A DNA stretch of 10,381 nt. It comes from Microbacteriaceae bacterium. Its GTDB lineage: Bacteria; Actinomycetota; Actinomycetes; Actinomycetales; Microbacteriaceae. The stretch spans positions 1 through 10,381 of the forward strand of contig JAAYAS010000144.1 of NCBI GenBank assembly GCA_012719255.1, read 5' to 3'. The position numbers and the translations under genes are program-made. Below, piece by piece: positions 6,257-10,381 of the stretch (positions are counted from its first letter, which is position 1; every line of letters starts with the position of its first letter). Below the pieces are notes generated by a model. It made no database searches. It had not been told where the DNA came from and saw only the letters and a list, made by a program, of their open reading frames with translations.

Positions 6257-7291
6257 ATGGCCGCCGTCGTCTCGCTCACCCCCGCACCGGTGATCGACCG
6301 CACCTACTTCGTCGAGGACTTCGACGCCGGGAAGGTGAACCGCGCCTACGAGATCCAGGAGTTCCTCTCCGGCAAGGGCATCAACGTGTCGCGCACGCTC
6401 CGCGTCGCCGGCGTCGCCACCTCGGCGGTGCTGCCGATCGGCCGCGAGGACGAGCACCTGCTGTTCCGCACGCCGTTCCCGCAGATCCTCCGCATCCTCC
6501 CCATCCCCGGCCGGATGCGCGTGAACACGCAGGTGCTCGAGCGCTCGGGCCGCACGACGAACGTGAACCAGCAGGCCGTCGCGATCCCGCAGCGCGACTG
6601 GGAGGCCGTCATCGACATGACGATCGGCGAGATCGAGTCGCTGCACGCCGACTGGCTCGTCGTGTCGGGCTCGGTGCCCCGCCACCCCGAGAACGACGAG
6701 AAGGTCGACTTCACGCGGCTGTTCACCGAGGCCCGCCGCCTCGGCACCCGCGTCGCCTTCGACTCGTCGGGCTCGTCGCTCGACCAGTGGGCGCGCTCGG
6801 GCCTCGTCGACCTCATCAAGCCGAACGCCGACGAGATGGCGACGCTCGTGCAACGCCACCTGCACACCGTCGGCGACGTGCTCGAGGCGGGCCAGCAGGT
6901 CATCGCCGAGACCGGCATGGAGGTCGCGCTCGTGTCGATGGGCGGCGACGGCGCGCTCGCGATCACCGCCGACGACGCCTGGTGGGCGTTCGCCGACGCC
7001 CCCGAGGTCGTGAACACCACCGGCGCCGGCGACGCCTCGCTCGCCGGCTTCGTCGGCCACTCGATCGTCGGCCGCGGCCACAAGGGCGGCCGCGCCGACC
7101 ACGGCAACCTGCCGAAGCTCGCGATCCAGACCGGCCTGCGCCACGCGGTGGTCTACGGCGCGATGGCGGTCTCGGTGCCGACGACGATCATCGAATCGCT
7201 CGAGGGCGCGCCGAAGGCCGTCATCGAGCGCCCCGATCCGGCGCGCGAGCTCTCCGAGCCGACGAAGTTCTTCCAGACCCCCTCGGCCTGA
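6257..7291 (+). CDS. PfkB-family sugar kinase, 1-phosphofructokinase-like
   Basis: A cytosolic ribokinase-fold kinase, 344 aa, that most resembles 1-phosphofructokinase and tagatose-6-phosphate kinase enzymes (FruK/LacC group), which phosphorylate phosphosugars with ATP. The first PfkB region is EFLSGKGINVSRTLRVAG (36-52). The core has WLVVSGSVPRHPEN and DLIKPNADEM (185-194). The second signature NTTGAGDASLAGF (253-265) contains the catalytic Asp259 and the anion hole. AGAGGAG (6244-6250) is six bases before the ATG, a strong ribosome site. Fructose-PTS genes usually accompany fruK; none is adjacent here, so the substrate could be fructose-1-phosphate, fructose-6-phosphate or another sugar phosphate. 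A C-terminal tail (about 315-344) extends past the core fold. The gene stands alone and is followed by a palindromic repeat 20 bases after the stop. Confidence 0.9.
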   Translation: MAAVVSLTPAPVIDRTYFVEDFDAGKVNRAYEIQEFLSGKGINVSRTLRVAGVATSAVLPIGREDEHLLFRTPFPQILRILPIPGRMRVNTQVLERSGRTTNVNQQAVAIPQRDWEAVIDMTIGEIESLHADWLVVSGSVPRHPENDEKVDFTRLFTEARRLGTRVAFDSSGSSLDQWARSGLVDLIKPNADEMATLVQRHLHTVGDVLEAGQQVIAETGMEVALVSMGGDGALAITADDAWWAFADAPEVVNTTGAGDASLAGFVGHSIVGRGHKGGRADHGNLPKLAIQTGLRHAVVYGAMAVSVPTTIIESLEGAPKAVIERPDPARELSEPTKFFQTPSA

Positions 7292-7310
7292 CCCTCCCGC
7301 CCCTCGAATC

Positions 7311-7342
7311 CGACCGGGAGTCGTATCTGCAACTCCCGGTCG
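7311..7342. repeat. Palindromic repeat copy C
   Basis: CGACCGGGAGT (7311-7321), loop CGTATCTGCA, ACTCCCGGTCG (7332-7342): a perfect 11-bp inverted repeat with a 10-base loop, 20 bases downstream of the kinase stop. No T-run follows, so it is not a classic terminator, though it could protect a 3' end. Confidence 0.8.
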
Positions 7343-7408
7343 AACGGGTGGGCAGGGGGATTCGGGCGGGGCGCCGCGTGGGCGGGCCGCCGTGTCGGAG
7401 GCCGCTGG

Positions 7409-7414
7409 CATGAT
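7409..7414 (+). promoter_or_regulatory. Possible extended -10 box for a leaderless transcript of the nuclease gene
   Basis: TGGCATGAT places a CATGAT hexamer six bases before the ATG at 7421. Actinobacteria often start transcripts at the initiator codon itself, and no well-placed Shine-Dalgarno is seen, which fits leaderless translation. No convincing -35 box was found. Confidence 0.35.
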
Positions 7415-7420
7415 GTCGGC

Positions 7421-8344
7421 ATGGTCGTCTTCCAGCCCACGCCGTCGCGCTCCGCGCCGTCGTCGGCGACCGGCGACGGCGGTCCGGCCACCGCATCCGC
7501 GCCCGGCGGCGTGCGCTTCGACGGCTTCGCGCCGGTGCGCGCCACCCGCGCCGACGACTTCCGGCCGCTCGCGCTCGCCGCGACCGGCACCATCGACCTC
7601 CGCGAGATCGGCCGCGCGGCCCGCACCGCCGAGCGCCGCATCCGCGCCGAGCGCGAGACGTACGTCGCCCGCGAGACCCGGCCCGCGCCCGCATCGCCGC
7701 TGCCCGCCGACGAGGGCACGATCTGGCGCGCCGGCATCCTCGACGAGCTCCGCAACCCGCGCCCGAAGGGCCCGGTCGCGCAGCGCATCGTCTGCTCGGC
7801 CGACGACCACGACGAGTGGCTGCGGATGCGCCGCGAGGGCATCACCGCCACCGACGCCGCCCGCCTCGCCACCGCCGGCTCGGTGAACGGCGTCGTCAAC
7901 GACAAGCTCGGCGGCTCGGGCTTCGCCGGCAACCGCTACACCGAGTTCGGGCGGATGCGCGAACCGATCATCGCCGACTGGGTGCGCGAGCGGCACGGCA
8001 TCGGCGGCTGCGGGCTGCTGATCCGCGCCGAGGCCGACCGGCGCCACCTCGCGACGCCCGACGGGCTCGCCGAGTGGGGCGCCGAGGTCGTGCTCGCCGA
8101 GATCAAGACGACGAACAAGCCGTGGTCGCGCATCCCCCGCAACTACCTGCGACAGGTGTGGTGGCAGCAGTACGTCGTCGGCGCCGAGCGCACGCTGTTC
8201 GTGTGGGAGCGGCACGACGACTTCGTCGTGCAGGACGACGAGCCGACCGCCGTGTGGATCGAGCGCGACGACGCCGAGATCGCGAAGCTCGTGCGCCTCG
8301 CCGACGCGGTGCTCGAGCGGCTCGACGAGCTGCGCGCAGGCTGA
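7421..8344 (+). CDS. YqaJ-like (lambda exonuclease fold) nuclease domain protein
   Basis: A 307-aa protein with a C-terminal PD-(D/E)XK nuclease domain of the YqaJ/lambda-exonuclease type, which in phages digests one strand of DNA ends before annealing. Seen in order: RREGITATDAARLA (137-150, the substrate-binding 'GxTAxD' box), Glu181 in FGRMREP, Asp214 in ATPDGL, the ExK pair Glu227/Lys229 in LAEIKTT, and Gln245/Gln249 in RQVWWQQYV. All expected active-site residues are present, so it should be active. Residues 1-120 form a Pro/Ala/Arg-rich extension without a recognised domain. No RecT/Bet annealing protein, integrase or other phage gene flanks it, and its base composition matches its neighbours, so it looks like a resident chromosomal gene. 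Its biological role is unknown. Confidence 0.85.
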   Translation: MVVFQPTPSRSAPSSATGDGGPATASAPGGVRFDGFAPVRATRADDFRPLALAATGTIDLREIGRAARTAERRIRAERETYVARETRPAPASPLPADEGTIWRAGILDELRNPRPKGPVAQRIVCSADDHDEWLRMRREGITATDAARLATAGSVNGVVNDKLGGSGFAGNRYTEFGRMREPIIADWVRERHGIGGCGLLIRAEADRRHLATPDGLAEWGAEVVLAEIKTTNKPWSRIPRNYLRQVWWQQYVVGAERTLFVWERHDDFVVQDDEPTAVWIERDDAEIAKLVRLADAVLERLDELRAG

Positions 8345-8390
8345 CGGGCGGCATCCCGACACGCGCGTCGGGCCGCTCGGCGCGCCGAAA

Positions 8391-8426
8391 TCCGACCGGG
8401 AGTCGTCCCTGCGACTCCCGGTCGGA
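8391..8426. repeat. Palindromic repeat copy D, between convergent genes
   Basis: TCCGACCGGGAGTCG (8391-8405) and CGACTCCCGGTCGGA (8412-8426) are perfect 15-bp complements around a 6-base loop (TCCCTG), the strongest hairpin of the family here. It lies in the 98-base gap between the stops of the nuclease gene and nnrE, so it may serve both as a 3'-end structure. No T-run on either strand. Confidence 0.85.
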
Positions 8427-8442
8427 ATTCCGGGGAGGGGCG

Positions 8443-9165
8443 TCAGCGGTCGAGGGAGACGGCGGGGGCGACGCCGAGGAGCGCCTGGCTCGCGCCGATC
8501 GGCTCGAGCCACACCTTGCCGGCGACGCCCGCCGCGGGCTCGAGCAGCAGCCCCGCCTTGATGCCGATGAACGTCACGGTGAGGTCGGCCGGCAGCACCG
8601 CCTCGGGGTCGGGCACGCCGCCGTCGTCGGGATCGATGCCGCTCGGGATGTCGACCGCCACGACGAGCGGCCGGGGCGCGGATGCGGCGCCCGCCGCCGC
8701 GCGCACCGCGGCCACCAGCTCGCGCGCGGGGCCCCGCAGGGCCGGCGCGCCGCCCGCCGCGACCCCGCCCGAGCCGATGCCGAGCACGCCGTCGACGATC
8801 ACGTCGGCGCCGTCGACGAGCGCCGCGACCGCGGCCGGGTCGGCCGGGTCGCCCGGCGCCCCGCCGACGAGCTCGGCGCCCGAGCCGAGCGCCGCCGAGA
8901 GCCCGGCCTCGTGCATCCGCCCCATCGCCGCGGCGATCTCGACGCGGGCGCCGGCGGCCGCGATCGATGAGGCCGCGAACAGCGCGTCGCCGCCGTTGTC
9001 GCCCGCGCCGGCGAGCACGAGCACGCGCGACTCGGCGGGCGCCGGTAGCAGGCTGATGACGTGCTCGGCGAGCGACTCGGCGGCGCGCGCCATCAGCGGC
9101 ACGCCGCGGGTGAGGAAGGGGGCCTCGGCCGCGCGGATCTGGGCGGCGGTGTATCCGTTGCGCAT
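8443..9165 (-). CDS. nnrE: NAD(P)H-hydrate epimerase (YjeF N-terminal domain)
   Basis: A cytosolic repair enzyme, 240 aa, that interconverts the R and S forms of hydrated NAD(P)H so that the S-specific dehydratase can restore NAD(P)H. The YjeF-N fold is complete: N-terminal helix TAAQIRAAEAPFL (6-18), the nucleotide-binding GAGDNGGDAL (53-62), DVIVDGVLGIG (121-131) with Asp125, VDIPSGIDPDDG (171-182), and TVTFIGIKAGLL (196-207) with Lys203. In many bacteria this domain is fused to the dehydratase (NnrD); here it stands alone, so NnrD must be encoded elsewhere if present. The ATG at 9165 has no clear Shine-Dalgarno, and GAGACT lies six bases before it, so a leaderless transcript is possible. 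It is divergent from the rplJ operon. Confidence 0.93.
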   Translation of the reverse strand: MRNGYTAAQIRAAEAPFLTRGVPLMARAAESLAEHVISLLPAPAESRVLVLAGAGDNGGDALFAASSIAAAGARVEIAAAMGRMHEAGLSAALGSGAELVGGAPGDPADPAAVAALVDGADVIVDGVLGIGSGGVAAGGAPALRGPARELVAAVRAAAGAASAPRPLVVAVDIPSGIDPDDGGVPDPEAVLPADLTVTFIGIKAGLLLEPAAGVAGKVWLEPIGASQALLGVAPAVSLDR

Positions 9166-9237
9166 GCCGCCAGTCTCGCACCCGGGGCGCGGCGCCGCCG
9201 GTGCCGCGATGCCGCGCAGTGCGGATGCGGCGAGGGC

Positions 9238-9267
9238 TTGCGCGCGGGCGCGTTCATCCCGTAGTCT
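9238..9267 (+). promoter_or_regulatory. Promoter of the rplJ-rplL operon
   Basis: TTGCGC (9238-9243) and TAGTCT (9262-9267) are 18 bases apart, a good match for a housekeeping promoter. Transcription would start near 9274, leaving a ~240-base leader before rplJ. The 348-base gap 9166-9513 is filled by this promoter and the leader elements below. Confidence 0.6.
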
Positions 9268-9273
9268 TGCCGA

Positions 9274-9397
9274 CAGCCATAGACCGCTGGTGGTCGGCGT
9301 GTGCGTTCTTCGGAGCGGATGCGTCGTACGAAGGTTCCAGGAATGGACGGCCCGCGCAGGTGACCTCGAGCAATCGTCGCGCATTCGCGTGCGTCCG
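9274..9397 (+). promoter_or_regulatory. Ribosomal protein L10 leader (rplJ autoregulatory RNA)
   Basis: The segment contains AGACCGCTGGTGGTCGGCGT (9291-9310) and, further on, GGACGGCCCGCGCAGGTGACC (9346-9365 core). These blocks recur upstream of rplJ in many actinobacteria and correspond to the leader bound by L10(L12)4. Binding of excess L10 lowers expression of rplJ and rplL. Identification is by recalled sequence pattern and position, without a covariance search. Its location directly upstream of a terminator suggests control by attenuation here. Confidence 0.7.
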
Positions 9398-9426
9398 CGC
9401 TCCGGCCATCTGCCGGAGCGTTTTTT
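9398..9426 (+). terminator. Intrinsic terminator (attenuator) in the rplJ leader
   Basis: CGCTCCGG (9398-9405), 7-base loop, CCGGAGCG (9413-9420), then six T residues (9421-9426). It is a perfect 8-bp stem, 88 bases before the rplJ start and downstream of the operon promoter. It must be read through for rplJ expression, so it is most simply a regulated attenuator. Confidence 0.85.
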
Positions 9427-9430
9427 CGTG

Positions 9431-9490
9431 GCACCGGGGCTCCGAAGGAGCGCATCGGCGGTGCATCGGACGCACCTGCGACCCCGGTGC
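9431..9490 (+). other. Predicted three-way-junction RNA between attenuator and rplJ
   Basis: Closing stem GCACCGGGG (9431-9439) with CCCCGGTGC (9482-9490) is a perfect 9-bp match. Inside are two small hairpins: CTCC/GGAG around GAA (9440-9450) and GGTGC/GCACC (9460-9464 with 9472-9476). It ends 15 bases before the AGGAG ribosome site of rplJ. It may be an RNA processing site, a second regulatory element, or a spacer fold; this is prediction only. Confidence 0.5.
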
Positions 9491-9513
9491 GCTACAGATT
9501 CGAGAGGAGACCC

Positions 9514-10029
9514 ATGGCGACCAAGGAAGCTGCCGTCGCCGAGCTCACGGAGATGTTCCAGAGCTCGAGCGCCGTCGTGCTGACTGAGTACCGCGGTCTC
9601 ACCGTCGGCCAGCTCAAGGAGCTGCGCCGTTCGCTCGGTGAGAACGCCAAGTACGCCGTGGCGAAGAACACGCTCGCCAAGATCGCGGCCAAGCAGGCCG
9701 GGATCGAGGGCCTCGACGACAAGCTCACCGGACCGACCGCGATCGCGTTCGTGACCGGTGAGGTGGTCGACGCGGCCAAGGCCCTGCGCAACTTCGCCAA
9801 GGACAACCCTCTCCTGGTGATCACGGGCGGCTACTTCGATGGCAAGCCGCTCGGCCCGGAAGAGGTCAACAAGCTCGCCGACCTCGAGTCCCGCGAAACG
9901 CTGCTCGGCAAGCTCGCCGGCGCGTTCAAGGCCTCGCTGTTCGGTGCCGCATACATGTTCACCGCGCCTGCGTCGAAGGCGGTCCGCACCGTCGACGCGC
10001 TGCGCGAGAAGCAGGAGTCCGCGAACTAG
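9514..10029 (+). CDS. rplJ: 50S ribosomal protein L10
   Basis: Structural protein of the large ribosomal subunit, 171 aa, forming the base of the L7/L12 stalk that recruits translation GTPases. The N-terminal rRNA-binding domain is complete (VVLTEYRGLTVGQLKELRR at about 21-39, then NAKYAVAKNTLAKIA and GPTAIAF), and the C-terminal helix that carries L7/L12 dimers follows (about 135-171). Length is normal for the family. GAGAGGAG lies just before the ATG. Codon use is noticeably less extreme than in the neighbouring genes, as expected for a highly expressed gene. It is followed after 47 bases by rplL, and L10 is expected to repress both through the leader upstream. Confidence 0.98.
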   Translation: MATKEAAVAELTEMFQSSSAVVLTEYRGLTVGQLKELRRSLGENAKYAVAKNTLAKIAAKQAGIEGLDDKLTGPTAIAFVTGEVVDAAKALRNFAKDNPLLVITGGYFDGKPLGPEEVNKLADLESRETLLGKLAGAFKASLFGAAYMFTAPASKAVRTVDALREKQESAN

Positions 10030-10076
10030 TCCGACCCGGACTCCGCGGCAGAAACATCATCTAAAGGAGAAACACC

Positions 10077-10381
10077 ATGGCCAAGCTCACCGCTGAAGAG
10101 CTCATCGAGCAGTTCAAGGAGCTCACCCTCATCGAGCTCAGCGACTTCGTCAAGCTCTTCGAGGAGACCTTCGAGGTCACCGCCGCCGCTCCGGTCGCCG
10201 TCGCGGCCGCCGGCGCCCCCGCCGCGGGCGGCGACGCCCCCGCTGAGGAGGAGAAGGACGAGTTCGACGTCATCCTCGCGGCTGCCGGCGACAAGAAGAT
10301 CCAGGTCATCAAGGAGGTCCGCGGCCTCACCTCGCTGGGCCTCGGCGAGGCAAAGGCTCTCGTCGAAGAGGCTCCTAAGAA
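10077..10381 (+). CDS. rplL: 50S ribosomal protein L7/L12 (partial, C-terminus outside window)
   Basis: Stalk protein that binds L10 as dimers and contacts EF-Tu, EF-G and other GTPases. The first 101 residues are visible out of about 125-130 expected. The N-terminal dimerisation domain is MAKLTAEELIEQFKELTLIE and following (1-33). An Ala/Pro/Gly hinge spans about 36-55. The C-terminal domain starts at EEKDEFDVILAAAGDKKIQV and includes the GTPase-contact region VIKEVRGLTSLGLGEAKALVE (77-97). AAAGGAGA precedes the ATG with a good spacing. The 47-base gap after rplJ shows no terminator, consistent with cotranscription. Confidence 0.98.
   Translation, partial: MAKLTAEELIEQFKELTLIELSDFVKLFEETFEVTAAAPVAVAAAGAPAAGGDAPAEEEKDEFDVILAAAGDKKIQVIKEVRGLTSLGLGEAKALVEEAPK

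Noticed and set aside
6209..9181. 990-codon minus-strand frame opposite the kinase and nuclease genes
   Set aside because: A shadow frame: it crosses three genes with clear motifs in other frames and is compositionally antisense-like.
9343..9363. Six-codon mini-ORF (ATG GAC GGC ... TGA) as an attenuator leader peptide
   Set aside because: It lies within the conserved block of the L10 leader and lacks a ribosome site; the pattern is explained by the RNA element.

Overview
The window is high-GC (roughly 70-75 %) chromosomal DNA from an actinobacterium. Very strong G/C third-position bias, the recurring 'gcggatgcgg' word, the actinobacterial-type rplJ leader and the protein sequences suggest a Microbacteriaceae-like organism; this is inference, because no rRNA or other marker is present. 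Most long open frames are antisense or out-of-frame shadows. Ten real genes are supported, two of them cut by the window edges.

Region 1 (1-4851, minus strand) is one compact operon. A TTGGCA-17 bp-TAGCTT promoter (4823-4851) precedes a DUF4242-domain protein, an acyl-CoA-dehydrogenase-like flavoprotein, and an ABC importer of the NrtABC/SsuABC/TauABC type: ATPase, Tat-exported binding protein, and permease running off the left edge. Genes join by 4-base ATGA or GTGA overlaps, or a 28-base overlap. The dehydrogenase-like gene carries a one-base deletion near 3330/3331, and its first ~75 codons consist largely of dispersed and tandem repeats. The transported substrate is not known; an organosulfur or other small-anion compound is the most natural guess.

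Region 2 (4852-8442) holds a minus-strand zinc-free quinone-oxidoreductase-like MDR enzyme divergent from a plus-strand PfkB-family (1-phosphofructokinase-like) sugar kinase, then a plus-strand YqaJ/lambda-exonuclease-fold nuclease with no recombinase neighbour.

Region 3 (8443-10381) holds minus-strand NAD(P)H-hydrate epimerase (nnrE), then the ribosomal rplJ-rplL operon on the plus strand. That operon has a promoter, an L10-type leader, a textbook intrinsic terminator (attenuator) and a further structured segment before the rplJ ribosome binding site.

One short palindromic repeat family (arms GACCGGGAGT / ACTCCCGGTC or its TAC variant) occurs four times: after the pfkB-like gene, between the convergent yqaJ-like and nnrE genes, and as an inverted pair inside the permease N-terminal coding region, where it looks like an in-frame insertion. 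No CRISPR array, tRNA, rRNA, insertion sequence or phage module was seen.
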